From positions 2,480,001 through 2,544,000 of the forward strand of contig JACTVC010000001.1 in the NCBI GenBank assembly GCA_018417955.1: a stretch of DNA of 64,000 bases, in the 5' to 3' direction. This DNA is from Laccaria trichodermophora. Taxonomy: Eukaryota > Basidiomycota > Agaricomycetes > Agaricales > Hydnangiaceae. Shown piece by piece: positions 33,438-46,330 of the stretch; positions within the stretch are counted from its first letter, which is position 1, and each line of letters opens with the position of its first letter. The notes below the pieces were generated by a model that saw only the letters and a program-made list of their open reading frames with translations, searched no databases and was not told the DNA's origin. A program made the translations under genes and the position numbers.

Positions 33438-35659
33438 ATGGCCGCGTACCGTTCTTCCGGGTTTGACTTCTCCGACAATGCTCCTAATGCAAACCTTGAA
33501 CAACATCCTGATCTGGCAGCCAATGCTGCACAACCAGTTCATCTTCAGCGCAATAAGACTGAGAGGAGGCGACTCCAGGGGCTGCAGCGGTCGTTGACGG
33601 CCTCTTCCATGAAGAAACCTGCCGAACCGAAGACCTTGCGCGAGAAGTTTAGTATTTGGATGATCAATGAGGGAGGACGGCAACTGTTTTTTGGTACATG
33701 GATCTTCTTGCACCTGCTGGTGGCCGTTTTCGGTTTCATGAACTATCAGCTCAAGGATAACTTGGTGGATGCGCGTGCATTGTTCGGCGTTACATTCAGT
33801 GCGTCTGCCTCTTTCTCGTTACAATTCTTCCTGACATTGGATTATAAGCTATCGCTCGAACAGCTGCTCTAATTCTTCATATCGACGTTATCTTCATTCT
33901 CCTCCCTGTCTGCCGTAACTTCGTCTCTCTGCTCCGTCGCACCCCACTTAATGACATTATTCCCTTCGACAAAAATATCACCTTGCACAAAGCCACTGCG
34001 TGGTCCATCGTTGCAGGCACTGTGGTTCATGTCGTGGCGCACATGGTTAATTTCTACAAGTTGGCTATGGCAGATACCGATGCCAAGACAACCGGACAAC
34101 GGGTTCTTGCCTTCCTCGAAGCCAATTTCAATACCGGGCCAGGTGTTACGGGGTGGATTATGACGGTTGCTTTGGGAATCATGGTGTTTTTCGCCAGTGA
34201 GAAGAGACGTCGTGCTCACTTTGAGAGGTTTTGGTATTCACACCACCTATTCGTTGTGTTCTTCATCAATTGGCAGTTGCATGGCATGTTCTGCATGATC
34301 AAACCCGACCGCCCTCCTTATTGCTCTTCCAACACCATCGGAGTCTTTTGGGTGAGTTTTACTCTTCATCCTTTTGACAATTTCTCAGTGACCCCCCACA
34401 GCGCTATTGGCTCATTGGAGGCGTCATTTGGATTTCTGAACGTGTCCTCCGCGAAATCCGCTCCCGTCACAGGACATATGTGTCGAAGGTCATCCAACAT
34501 CCATCCAATGTCATGGAGCTTCAGATCAAGAAGGAGAACACAACCACCAGAGCTGGTCAATACATCTTCCTTTCCTGCCCCGAGATTTCATACTTTCAAT
34601 GGCACCCTTTCACCCTTACAAGGTTTTTTCCTTCCTTTTGTTCCCTCCCATAGGCTGTTATTGATTGTTCCAAAGTGCTCCCGAAGAAGACTACATCTCT
34701 GTCCACATCCGTGTCGTCGGTGACTTCACTCAAGCCTTAGCAAAGGCCATGGGTTGCGATTTCGAGAAGAAGGGCAAAGAGGAAACCCCTGCTGGCGGAA
34801 AAGTTGTTGGAACAAATGTCAACCCTTCCGTCAACCGACTGTTGCCCCGCGTCATGGTGGATGGTCCCTTTGGAAGTGCGAGCGAGGACTTTTTGAAATA
34901 CGAAACCGTCTTGCTCGTTGGTGCTGGTATCGGTGTCACTCCCTTTGCATCGTGAGTTTCCTCCTCCAGCCCATTCTCAGTTGTTGACTTACGGTTACAG
35001 AATTCTGAAGTCGATCTGGTATCGCATGAATAACTTTAACAACTCAAAGCCTACAAGGTTGTCCAAGGTCTGCATTTAGCCATTCCTGTAGATATAGACG
35101 TTTAAATTCGAATGCAGGTCTACTTCACTTGGGTTATTCGTGACTTCGGCGTCGCAGAATGGTTCCACTCGCTCCTTCACGCCATCGAGGAACAGGATAC
35201 CCAAGGGAGAATCGAGATCAACATCTATCTTACGGCGAAGATCAAGGAGGACGACATGAATAACATTATTGTACGTTTTTTCGCCTTAACAAAGACTTTA
35301 CTAACTTAGCTCATGTAGCTGCAAGATGTTGGCGCTGAGAAGGACGCCATCACCTCTCTTCGTGCACCCACTCACTTTGGAAGGCCCAATTGGGATCGCG
35401 TGTTTGGTTCCATTGCTGAGAAGCATCCTGAGACTGATGTTGGGGTGGTGAGTGTCTTGCTGACTACGATAGTCCTTTATCGAATGTCATTCTGCAGTTC
35501 TTCTGCGGCCCTGCCGTCCTTTCAAAGCAACTCCATCAAATGTCGAACAAATACTCTGATCCTAAAGGAACCAGATTCTTCTTCGGAAAAGGTCAGTCTC
35601 TCCACTCTGAGAAGATCATAACTGACCCCCGTTACCTCTTTTTTGTAGAGAATTTCTAG
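33438..35659 (+). CDS. noxA: NADPH oxidase NoxA (gp91phox family)
   Basis: Nine exons: 33438..33798, 33849..34351, 34402..34622, 34676..34951, 35001..35067, 35118..35270, 35319..35447, 35498..35591, 35649..35659; 604 residues. It moves electrons from NADPH through FAD and two hemes across the membrane to make superoxide, which in fungi controls hyphal growth and fruiting. Six membrane helices carry the heme histidines (H167 and H181 in HKATAW...VVHVVAH; another pair in [16 protein letters not shown]). FAD site HPFTLTS; NADPH site [27 protein letters not shown] and [13 protein letters not shown]; it ends with the family-typical FFFGKENF. The N-terminus is about 60 residues longer than usual for NoxA. 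There are no EF hands, so it is not NoxC/Nox5. Intron 1 uses an AAG acceptor. Confidence 0.93.
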
Positions 35660-36102
35660 GTGTCGTTCGTGATACCCCCTGTCTAATATACATTATTGCA
35701 TGATCTACCTTCATTTGGGGTCTCCGGTTATTTTGGTCTTGTCTTGTCAGCTTGTTTGAGGTAAACGTTGTACTTAGTACCATTCGGTTGAGCCTGGTGT
35801 TGGGTTGTACCATTATTGTTAAATTCATTTCCACTAATAATGATAGTAGTCGTTCTGTGGATTTATATCCTGGCCACCCCTAAGCCTTGGTGACGATATT
35901 TAGGTGATGATATTTTGAGCCTCGATCAACCGGCAGGGTTATCTTCTTTGCCGACCTTCATCAACTAACATGGACGCCAATCCCCCTCCTACTCTCATAT
36001 ATCCACTGCTTGTTATCTTCCAGCGGCTCGGTGGAACGCTCTTAACTTAGGGTCCTGAACTCTCACCTTGTGCCCCCATAACGCCTCAACATTGCATCGC
36101 TG
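35660..36102. other. Intergenic, nothing recognised
   Basis: The NoxA 3' flank and the VWA8 promoter; no coding signal. Confidence 0.5.
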
Positions 36103-39100
36103 ATGGCTCCTCTTCGGCGGTTGGCTCAACTCGTTGCAGAGTTGACTCCGCCCCCCGCGTCTGTTGGGACTTTGAAGCTCGGAGGTATCACCTTTGAGGT
36201 CCCTGCTTCGTCGACTCCTTCACGACTCGCTCGCACCTCGCAGCTGCTGGACGTTCATGACCCCGTCAACGCCGATAACCTTCATTTCATGCTACAAAAG
36301 TACCTGTTGGGCCAAGACATATTTCTTGTTTCCCAGCCAGGGCCTTATGCACGACGTCTGGCGTTGACTTTTGCGAGGTACGCGCCATTGCATTCTCTCA
36401 GATGGTCGCGTTTTCACAGACGTTCTGCAGCGTTATAAACTCCGAATACGAATATATCGCGCTTCATAGAGACGTTGGGGAAACAGAGTTGAAACAAGTT
36501 TGTCTTGCCGGTTAAATCTCCGTGTTTTCCACTTTTGACCCTCGTTCAAGGGGAGAGAAATCCAGAAAGGGGGTAATCTCGTTTATGTTGACAGCCCAGC
36601 TGTGAACGCGGTTAAACACGGTCGACTGCTAATTTTAGAGGGGATAGAGAAGGCGGAGCGCGGTATAATGCCCGTACGTTGTTCCCTTTCAACTTGACGA
36701 GCCCTGATTGACGTCGTGTTAGGTTCTCAATAATTTACTTGAAAATCGGGAAATGTAAGGAAAAGTACCATCTCTTGCATTTCCTCTTATTCACCACCAT
36801 CAAGGAACTTGGATGATGGAACACACATCGTACACCCCTACCGATACACACAATTAGAAGCAGCTGGTAATAGCACAGATCAACGGAAGTTTTTCATCCC
36901 AGCGCACAAGAATTTCAGAGTCATTGCCATTGCTGCACCGGTACCCCCATACCCCGGATACCCTCTTGATCCCCCGTTTAGGAGCCGATTTCAAGCTCGC
37001 TTCGTGGATCCACTGGGAGCATTACTCACACTCAGCGGTCTTGCAGAGAGGGTTTCGTCGACTTTTGACAAACTACGAGATATCATCCTATCAACTCAGT
37101 ATGCAAGTGAGTCCAGGAATGCACTAGAAGCCATTTCGAAAACAGATCTTCCACCATTCCCACAAACGGCGCTCTCGAAACTGCGTAGCCTAATCAACCT
37201 CTTCCCTCCACCTGGACCATCAACTCCAGCGCAGCTTGCTCGTCTCTTCTTGACCATTCACCCTGCGCTTATCCACGCACCATTTCAGGCCTGGGCCATT
37301 CTCAGTCGACAGACCAAAGAGGCGGGGTTGGGTGAGCTGGGAAGCCCGTCTATGTCGTCAGTCGACGAACAGATTGGTTTGTTTGGATATTATCTGGCAT
37401 CTATTGAGCGTGTGGATGACAAGACCGCCCGCATAACTTTCAATGCCCCAACAGGCCTTCAATCCGTGTCCGTTGGGGTGCCTGCTGGTCCTAAGCAATT
37501 GCGACCTTTTCCATTCTCGGGGCATCTGGAGTTCCAACCCACAGCCAGATTCATGGGCTTGTTGACTTGCTTCCTGCAGGCGCACGCCCTTGGATGGGAC
37601 ATCTCATTGATTCCTCCCGCTCTTCCCTCCACCGCATCAACATCTACATCAACCCTGATGAAGGTCTTTGGCCAACTACTTGGGTACGACACAGAAGTAA
37701 TCCACATGTATAAAGAGCTTGGCGGAAGGGAGCTTGTTATGCGGCGTAAAATTGAAGACGGAGGTGCGACTACTTGGGAACCCAGGTATGTTTTTCGTAA
37801 ATGTCATCTGGAGCAGAATTGATACTTTGTATCAGTGCGCTTATTGAAGGTGCTTGGGCCGGGCGTCTACTGCATCTCTCCAGTCTCGATGTTATTGGAT
37901 CGACTGCCGGCTCTCTATCAAGGCTTTTTCAAGATCGTGAAATCGAACTTTGGGGTGGCAGGCGTATAGTTGCTGATGCTTCTCCAGAAGAGGTATATAA
38001 CTGATCTGGTCATGGATACGATTCTCAATTTTTTTCAGGTTAAATCGGGAAAACTATCCATGGTCAATCCATCTTTCCGTGTCATCTGCACAGCTTCGAA
38101 ATCTCTCATCTTGAAAGATTGGCTCTCAGATGAACATGCGAATATGTTTTTCCCTGTTCCTAGTCAACCCATGGACGTTGAAGAGGAAACCAGCGTACTC
38201 GTAGCTACGGGTTGTCCACCTGTAACCGTTGATGTCTTGCTGCACTATGCAAAGAAATACCGACAAAGCATATCCGCTGATAACATCCTCAAGAACCGAA
38301 AGTTAGGAACCAGGTCCTTGGTCCGGATTGCTCGGAGAATTGCATTGTACCCTCAGGATAACAATCTCAATGCCATCATTTGCCGGTCACTTCTCGCAGA
38401 GTTTTTACCAGCTACGGAAAGGATGAACCTTGACAGTCTTCTTGAAGATTCTAATATACTCAAAAGACCTCCACAGGTATTATATTTTTCGTTGGATAAC
38501 TGGCTAGACAGCTGATTTTTTTCAATTAGTTCAATCCTAGTCCATTTGTAGAGGGCGACTACCTCAAATTCCCAGGACCGAGTACCAATGGTGAAGACTC
38601 CTTTTCAACTTCGATCCCATTATTCAACATCGCCGATGATCCTGAGGGCGTTGCTTCTCATGTTCCTCACATGGATCACTTCTATGACAACAGCCTGCAG
38701 ACTGGGTTGATGAGGGATCTGGGAATTGACATTGAAGTTCTTAGAGAGCATGTTGTCCTTTTGGGTAATCAGGTAGGAGTGGACCCTCTTTCCAGTGAAC
38801 TTCAGCCCATCTTCATTCTTAGGGAGTAGGGAAGAACAAGATCGTTGATCGGCTTTGCCAGGTGAGCTTTACCTGCGCCCGTCGAGTATTGAACTGAACG
38901 TCCTTAGCTTCTTGGCCGGCCTAGAGAATACATCCAATTACATCGCGATACCACAGTCAACCAACTCATGTTTACAACGTCATTAGAAAGTGGCATCATC
39001 AACTACACGGACTCCCCTCTGTTGCGGGCGATCAAATATGGCCGTGTCATCATCATCGATGAGGCAGACAAGGCTCCAGAACACGTAGTCGCCATTTTCC

Positions 39101-41537
39101 GTAGTCTTGCTGGTCAAGGAGAGATGTCTCTTTCAGATGGCCGACGTGTCAGACCCGTTCTAGAGCGAGAGGGCGATATTGTTGTGCATCCCAATTTCCG
39201 TCTTATTTTGCTTGCGAATCGCCCGGGATATCGTGAGCCTCTCATCGTTCCACCAAGGTCGGTATTCCTGACTTGTTTCCAGCCTTCCTTGGGAACCACT
39301 TCCTCCAAGTCCTTGGAGAGAATTTCAGTGCCCATTCCGTTTCTAATCCAGACCAGCAGTCGGAACGTAAACTCATTGGGCAGCTTGCACCAGAGCTGAG
39401 CGAGGATACGATACTTCGGCTTGTAGGGGCATTCCACGACTTGCGGAAAGGCTATGAAAGTGGGATTCTGAACTACCCCTATTCCTTGAGAGGTGTGTTG
39501 TGGTCAGCGAATGGGAATTACTATCTCTGATCTTTTTGAAAAGAACTGATCAACTTGGTTCGCCACATGAAAGCCTATCCCGAGGACACACTGGGAGAAG
39601 CTCTTCGCAATATTTTCGATTTCGATATATACAAACCAGAGACGATCGACAAACTTCGTCAGATCCTCATTCACCATGGGTACGGTTGCTCCTAATTGCG
39701 GTCTTTTTTAGCTGATCACCATCGGTCGTAGGTTGCAAGTTCCTCATCTGGGCCTCGATGCTGCGCGAGAGGCTACAAAGAAGAAAAATCAGGATATCGA
39801 GTTTACACCGAAGGAAACCAGTCTCGATGAACCCAAGGAGGGAATACACGACGACAAGGAACACTCAGGCGGCAATACCTATGCGGGTGGTGTACGTCTA
39901 ACCTTTTTTCATTCTGAATATTGCTAATTTGTATACCTCCTAGACTGGAGGCCGGGACACTGCTGGAATGGGTGGTGTAGGTGGCTATAAGCGTCTCTAT
40001 AAAGGTGGCGATATCAAACAGGTTTGTTATTATCTTTGACTTTCGTGTTTCGCAATCCTAATACGAGCATAGGTGCCCGACGCCATGAAAGACAATGTAC
40101 CCGACCATGTTAAGGAAAAAGCTCGTGAAATGGCTCGTCAAGAGCTTCAGCGACGTTTAGAGGAATTGAACATGACCGCAGCTGAAGCGAAAGGGTATGG
40201 CCAATTGATAACGGCCACTCAGGCGCACATGGCTTCTCTTCTTGATCTTTTGGAACGTATGTCTTGACGACCCCCCTGTTTCATATGCACAAGTTGACAA
40301 ATGACGCGACATTCCTAGATCTTGCGGCGAAAGAGGAGGAACGTGTGTGGGTTAAACGCCAGACCGATGGAGAACTCGACGATAGTCGATTGACGGAAGG
40401 GCTAACTGGAGAAGCTACCGTTTACAAACGTCGTGGAATGGAGAAACCCGAGCTTGGAAGACCGCAGATCAAGTACGTGGACCATGTCAGGTTGTTTTGT
40501 TCTGAGGTTTTGACCACTCGCTACAGGCCTAAACGGATCCGCTTTATCTTTGATTTGAGTGCCTCGATGTATGGGTGTCTACTTCGTTTAAAACTTACCG
40601 CTGAGACCGACAATGCTAGGTACCGCTTCCAATACGATGGCCGCCTCCAGCGGAGTATGGAAACAGGTAAAATTCTTTCGTTTCGAAACGTAACAGTTGC
40701 TCACCCTAGTCGAAGCCGTCATGCTCATGGAAACCTTTGATCGGCTCTCGCGGAAGGAAAAATATGTTTGGGATGTAAGAGACCTTCTCGCACTTCGACT
40801 GTCTCTCAGTGTTCAATTTCCTTTCCCACAGATGTACGGACATGTAAGATGCCAGGAGTTGATGCCTGCAATCCACTTGCTAACATGAACGAGTCAGTCT
40901 GGTGATGGCCCTGATATAGCACTTGTAGAGGCCAACAAGCCGCCCACTGAACTGCGGGATCGCTGGAAGGTTGCGGAGAAGATGTACATGGTACCCCAAT
41001 ATGCGTTTGCTGGTGATCACACAGGTTTGTATTTTGTTTTGACCCGCATCTGTATTTTGAGTTGCTAAACTACATTTGCCATCAGTGGAGGCTATCGTGA
41101 AAGGTGTGGAGGAAGTAGCCAAGTACGATGCGGGTATGTGATTTGTATTTTCATCAAGCCAGATATGGTTGAGATTTTCCTTAGATGACTGGTTTGTCAT
41201 TGCCATCACTGTACGTCTTTCTTGCCGGTCATGAGCATCTTGCAGGATTGCTGATACTTATGCGCAATAGGATGCCAATTTTGATCGGTACGCAATTACT
41301 GAAAAGGAAATCACTGGGGCCATGAAACGAAATCCCAAAGTTAACACTGCCCTCATCTGCATTGGTGAGGGCGCTGAAGCATCTTGGTAAGGGTCTTTCT
41401 GACGTTGTTACTATGTCATTCTGAGATATCTTTCCAGGATAACGAAGAGCCTCCCCGGTCGATGCTTCCGGGTTGCGAACACTGGGGATATACCTGCTGT
41501 TTTGCGTAGTATCTTATCCACGATGGTGGACCGTTAG
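36103..41537 (+). CDS. VWA8-type protein: AAA-ATPase modules plus C-terminal von Willebrand A domain
   Basis: Twenty-five exons: 36103..36377, 36431..36497, 36551..36673, 36723..36754, 36805..37785, 37836..37992, 38039..38476, 38530..38772, 38823..38861, 38908..39232, 39283..39492, 39544..39679, 39732..39891, 39944..40021, 40073..40256, 40319..40472, 40527..40568, 40620..40666, 40710..40774, 40832..40843, 40898..41024, 41086..41133, 41185..41210, 41271..41386, 41438..41537; 1394 residues (human VWA8 about 1900). Block-by-block similarity to VWA8: EYIALHRD, PVLNNLLENREM, PLDPPFRSRFQARF, GNQGVGKNKIVDRL (P-loop of module 3), EYIQLHRDTTVNQL, VIIIDEADKAP (Walker B), GGRDTAGMGG, and the VWA MIDAS residues DLSASMY, GHSGDG and DAN. 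Animal VWA8 is a mitochondrial ATPase. The P-loops of modules 1 (VSQPGPYARR) and 2 (around PALPSTASTST) lack GK(S/T). Confidence 0.92.
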
Positions 41538-41676
41538 TACTACTGTAATCCTGTATTGATGGCGCTGCTGTTGCGCAACGGTGTAATATATGAATCGTTG
41601 ATGTCCTAGTGATGTACACACGTGACCCCGTGAACATCCCCAGCTACGTCAACTCAATCATTGCTCGGAACACACC

Positions 41677-42934
41677 ATGGCCGGATATTTCTTTGCGTCG
41701 CCGATCGATGTCGACGTCAAGCTGGAGGGCGAGGACATCAGGAAGCAGGTGGATATGAAGATGGAGAAAGAGAAAACCATATCATGTCCAGTTTATTACG
41801 ACGGAGATTCAGTCGGAGGGCAGGTGCGACGCAATATGCCTATCCATCGGCTTCGAACTCACGTTCAATAGGTGGCCATTAGAGTGCGCGATGGCAAGAA
41901 AATGACGCATGAGGGTATCAAGGTTGAATTTGTGGGGAGCATTGGTTAGTTCAAAATACCGCAGCAGGAACGGTGCTCATCCACTATTTCAGAACTGTTT
42001 TATGACCGAGGCCACCATCATGAATTTCTGTCACTTTCACAAGAACTCGCTGCACCAGGGGAGATGAGGCAGGCCCAAACGTTCGATTTTAACTTCAAGA
42101 ATGTCGAGAAGCAGTTTGAGAGTTACCAGGGTATCAACGTGAAGTTGAGGTCAGTGTGCTCTTATCTCTTCCTTCCTTCATGCCTCACTTCGGTTTTCAG
42201 ATATTTTATACGTGTATCTATTTCGCGACGAATGGCAGATGTGACGAAGGAGAAGGATATCTGGGTACATTCGTTCCGAATGCCTCCTGACAGTAACAAT
42301 TCGATAAAGATGGAAGTCGGGATTGAGGATTGTCTGCATATTGAGTTTGAATATAACAAGTCAAAGTTCGTCTTTGCTGCCTGTTCCTGTTTAACATTTC
42401 ACTTGACTTCTGCCTCAGATATCACCTAAAGGATGTCATTGTGGGCAAGATTTACTTCCTTCTCGTACGGATAAAGATCAAACATATGGAGTTGTCCATT
42501 ATTCGACGAGAAACTACTGGTTCGCCGCCAAACCAATATAACGAAAGCGAAACGATTACGAAGTTTGAAATTATGGATGGTGCTCCGGTACGAGGTGACT
42601 GCGCCCTCTATTTTGTTCTTTTACTGCGGGTCTCATGCCACATCTGATAGGCGAGACAATACCGATTCGCTTGTTCCTTGGAGGATTCGACCTCACACCA
42701 ACGTTCCGAGATGTCAACAAGAAGTTCAGCACCCGGTACTACTTGAATCTTGTCCTTATTGATGAAGAGAATCGGCGCTATTTCAAACAACAGGTAAAAT
42801 CAAATCTGCGTTGGAAACTTGTTTGACTCAACCTTCTTTCCAGGAAATTACTATATTCAGGATACCAGAGGTGCGTTCGAGTTGACTTGAGCTCGAGGGT
42901 TCTGTTCACTCACAACTTTTCTTCGCAGAACTGA
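41677..42934 (+). CDS. VPS26: VPS26, retromer subunit
   Basis: Exons 41677..41823, 41872..41944, 41993..42149, 42201..42365, 42419..42594, 42651..42793, 42844..42870, 42929..42934; 297 residues, close to the family's ~300-330. An arrestin-fold protein that with VPS35 and VPS29 retrieves sorting receptors from endosomes to the Golgi. Recognisable blocks: GKKMTHEGIKVEFVG, LFYDRGHHHEFLSLSQEL, YQGINVKLRYFIRV, IKMEVGIEDCLHIEFEY, HLKDVIVGKIYFLLVRIKI, ETIPIRLFLGGFDLTPT and the C-terminal YYLNLVLIDEENRRYFKQQ followed by EITIFR. The last exon adds only Asn and the stop; reading through the final donor would instead end VRSS. It converges on the membrane protein gene at 43131. Confidence 0.95.
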
Positions 42935-43130
42935 TTCTTTTACATACTGTATTTGTATAATTATCTTCTGCAATGGATAATGCTTTCATTCGCGGTACTC
43001 GGAAGTAGTTTGACATCCCACAGCTTGACCGTCGACATTGCGAAGACACCCACTCAAGTTTCCTCTTTTAAACCTCCGTTGGAAACCATAATATCGGGAC
43101 AAAGCTACCTACCTAACACATAACATACAA

Positions 43131-45917
43131 TTAAAAATAATTTGAGCTCTTACTCCTCTGTCGAGCACCCTCTTCCATCCCCAGAACCTCCAAATCCATC
43201 AACACTCCCCGACCACTCCCAACCGTCATACCAGCATTTACCAGTGGCGGAATCATAATAGGCTCAACGCGCAAACTTCTATGAACTTTCGAATGCGTAG
43301 GACTGGGCGTTGATCGCTTTGGAGCGGTGCTGATGCTCTTGATGCGTGAGGGTGGCTTTTGAGGGACTTTCAAATTTGTGTTGGGTCTAGAGTCCACCCT
43401 TCGAGGAGGTCTACTACGATCTTCTAATTGCTTGGGCCGGGAAATCATCGGGTTGTCGATGCTCCCACGTTTCTCAGCTGGTGTTTGTTCTCCTCCGTTC
43501 ACAGCGGCGGGTAAACTGGCGACGGGAAGCCGCGAGGTACGTCTGATCCATGGGATGGTAGTTGGTTTCTTAAGGACAGGACTAGACCTCGAGCTTGAAG
43601 TCTCGGCCCATTCCGTTGAACGGTCGCTATCGGCACGAGGAAGCAATAACATGCTACCGCGCTCAGGTGTCCCGTACGCTGGACTGTTTCGGAACATGGA
43701 GCCACGCTCGGTGGGAACGTCTCTGGTGGAAAGCGTTGAACTTGACCGAGTTTGTACCATTGATTGACGAGTGAGCCCGAAAGGAACGTCGGGGTCTGGG
43801 CTGCTGGGGACGCTGGGCATGTGGCTTGGGCGTTTGGTGAATCTACCCAAACCGCCTGTGCCCAGCACAGGAACGGTGTTAGCGTCCACGTCCACTTCCT
43901 GATTCAGGTCTTGTTTTTCCGACGCCTCCACGTCGTCTTCGAAAGGATTGATTGGATGCGAGACGAGGGGTGGAGTAGATCTCGACCCCTGTCCTGCTTC
44001 ACTAAATTTGGGTGTGGCGAACGCCTGCGTTCCCATCCTGCTGATCTTGCTATCGCGAACGAAATTAAGCCTCTGGAACCTCTCGTCCGTTGAAGCTGTA
44101 GAGTCAACGTCATCCTTCCGGAACCATCGTGGGATGAGGACGCTGGATGTTCTTGAGGGTATCGAGGTCTCCTCCCATATTGGGTCAGAAGGAGCCAACA
44201 TTGTCACTGGTCTTCCTTGCTCCTTCACTGTAGGACTCGACGCAGGGAAAGGCAGTTGTTGTTGCTCCTGGGAAAGTGAGGGAGGACCAGGGAACTGGTC
44301 TGTTAGCTCCCTCACAGCTCCAATAGAGTCGGGCACACTCTTGACGCTGAACGTCGTCGATACATGGGCTGCGTGCTTATCCTCAGACTTACCCCTGCTA
44401 CTCCCCGTAGCCTGATAAATGAGCGCTCTTGCCGATTTCTGGGATAGAGTTCGTTGTGGTGCCGTGATGATCTCTGCAGTGGCTGCGTAGAATGACGATA
44501 ACGACTCTGCGTCTGTGCTGATACTTGACTTGGCAGCGTGGGAGTTGCGCGTAGTGTACGCGAAGGGATAGGTCACTGCGGATTTGGGCCGTGAAAGGGT
44601 GGAGGAAAATGAGGATTTGGATTTGTCCGCGAATCCGGTGGGTAAGTTCAAGGCAGAGAACCGAACTTGGAGCATTGGAGTCCCGTTCGCGTAGTGTATA
44701 GTCACGCGCTGTGTTTTCTGCGTCTGTGACATGCCAAGGGGGCCAACACCTGTGTAAAAGTTGTCTGCGCCACGAGGGGCAGAGTGGAAAGCTGTTGCGG
44801 TGGGTGAGAGTTGGCGGAACGTGCTTAGGCGTGGATTGGATATGAATTGGCGGAGGCGGGAGTGTCTGTATTCTTTTTTATGCCCACCTGTGGGTTTTAT
44901 TTCGAATTCTACGGCTCGGAAATCTATGACTGTGTCAACCCTTTTGCGATTTGATTAAACACCGAAAAGAATGAAGCATATAACAGTTAACGGAACTCAC
45001 CCTTTTGCGAGTCCAATACAAAGACAAGCCCTCGATAAGAACCTGAGCATCCTTCGTGTAAATGCAATTCCGAATTGCCCCCCAGCAAACCCAACGACTG
45101 TCTCGATGCTGCCAAATTTGAGTGCAGCACTCAGCCAGGGCATGCCTCTCAGGAAATGTGCGGCATCCAAGTAGGAAGTTTCTATTCTCTTCTTGTTTAG
45201 GATGGCGTGCACGAGACGAAGAAAAGTGAAGAAGAATGCGGTAGTTTGGTACCCTGCCAATAGGGCAAGAGTTAGGCTGGAGAAAAAAGTCCATAAGGTT
45301 TCTTGTCGAGAGTCGATGAATCCAATGTTCATGTGGTTGCTGCTGTCTTCGGCTGTCGGCGTCATACCTGAGTTACATCAGGGATAGAAGGGGGTATGAG
45401 GGAGAAAGACGAACGATAGGCTATGCCGATGAATGAGGCAACTTCATTGATGCTAACGATGACGGGAATAAAGGGGACGAGGAACAGGGTAGCGAACTTT
45501 CTGAGGCGAGAAGGGAGGGTCTCCAACAGTTCGGCCTGCGTGAAGAGATAGAGAAAAAATGTGTAAAAGAAGAGAGGAAGGAAGGATGCGACGCCTAACG
45601 TTGATCAGATATTGTGTGAAGAAAAAAAAGGAATTCAACGACTCACCTAAAAACCTGTCCAACGCTCTGAATATATCCAAATCCTTCTGCGCAGCGGGTA
45701 GGATGTGAGATAACAGGTCGACGAGGGCCAGGAGTGCGTAAACGCATCCTTCCGCGGTGATGAGTAAATGTCGCCTTCCGTTTCCCCAATTCACAAAAAT
45801 CAAAAGGGTAGAAAAAATGACCTCCAGTGCCGTTGGAATAAACAAGATGATACTTTGGATTCTGGTCAGGGAGGTGCAGCGAAGGATGGACGCCGAGGAA
45901 AGGCAGATAGATCCCAT
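43131..45917 (-). CDS. Multi-pass membrane protein with long disordered C-terminal tail
   Basis: Exons complement(43131..44940, 45001..45367, 45415..45594, 45647..45917); 875 residues. The first 300 or so residues hold at least six hydrophobic helices (for example SIILFIPTALEVIFSTLLIF, LLALVDLLSHIL, FLPLFFYTFFLYLF, FATLFLVPFIPVIVS, SLTLALLAGYQTTAFFF and a last one before FLSRACLCIGLAKG). The remaining 570 residues are Ser/Pro/Arg-rich and probably cytoplasmic, with KRSTPSPTHSK-like stretches that could be phosphorylated. It resembles membrane proteins of unknown role common in Agaricomycetes; I cannot name a family. An upstream hydrophobic frame at 45925-46251 might add a further helix, but I found no in-frame junction. 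The intron acceptor at 44941 is AAG. Confidence 0.8.
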
Positions 45918-46330
45918 GGTTAACTTAGGACATTTCTCTCTGGGAGGTGGAAGACGAAATAAAGAGTGTGGGGAAGAAAGTGGAGAGATAGAAAGTTGAG
46001 AACAGACCGCCGACCGCGTAGAGAAGAGATCCCGAGAGAGAGAATGGGTGGTTGCTCGCGAGAACGGTTGCCATTCGCCTATTCCGAGAGATCAATGACC
46101 GGTTGCTATAGAACAATGGTATCCCGCCCGTTTTAACGGCATCATCATTGTTCTCGTAGCAAGTACTTACAACAGCAATAGCAAGCAAGATCAAAAGTAC
46201 TGCCAGTAAGGAGATAATTATGGCTTTATGTCGGAGATGCAGAGTACGCACGGAGAGCGATCTTGGGTAGAGCGATGATTACGTAACGTGATTTACTTCT
46301 TCTCATTTTTTATCTTTTCCCAAGTACATC
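45918..46330. promoter_or_regulatory. Divergent promoter region, membrane protein / SOF1
   Basis: About 410 bases between two divergent start codons. It includes a minus-strand frame (45925-46251) with two hydrophobic stretches that may be 5' coding sequence of the membrane protein or chance. Confidence 0.4.

Noticed and set aside
36103..41537. Midasin (MDN1/REA1)
   Set aside because: Both have AAA modules and a C-terminal VWA/MIDAS domain, but the length, the GGRDTAGMGG block and the order of conserved blocks fit VWA8, and the long Midasin linker is absent.
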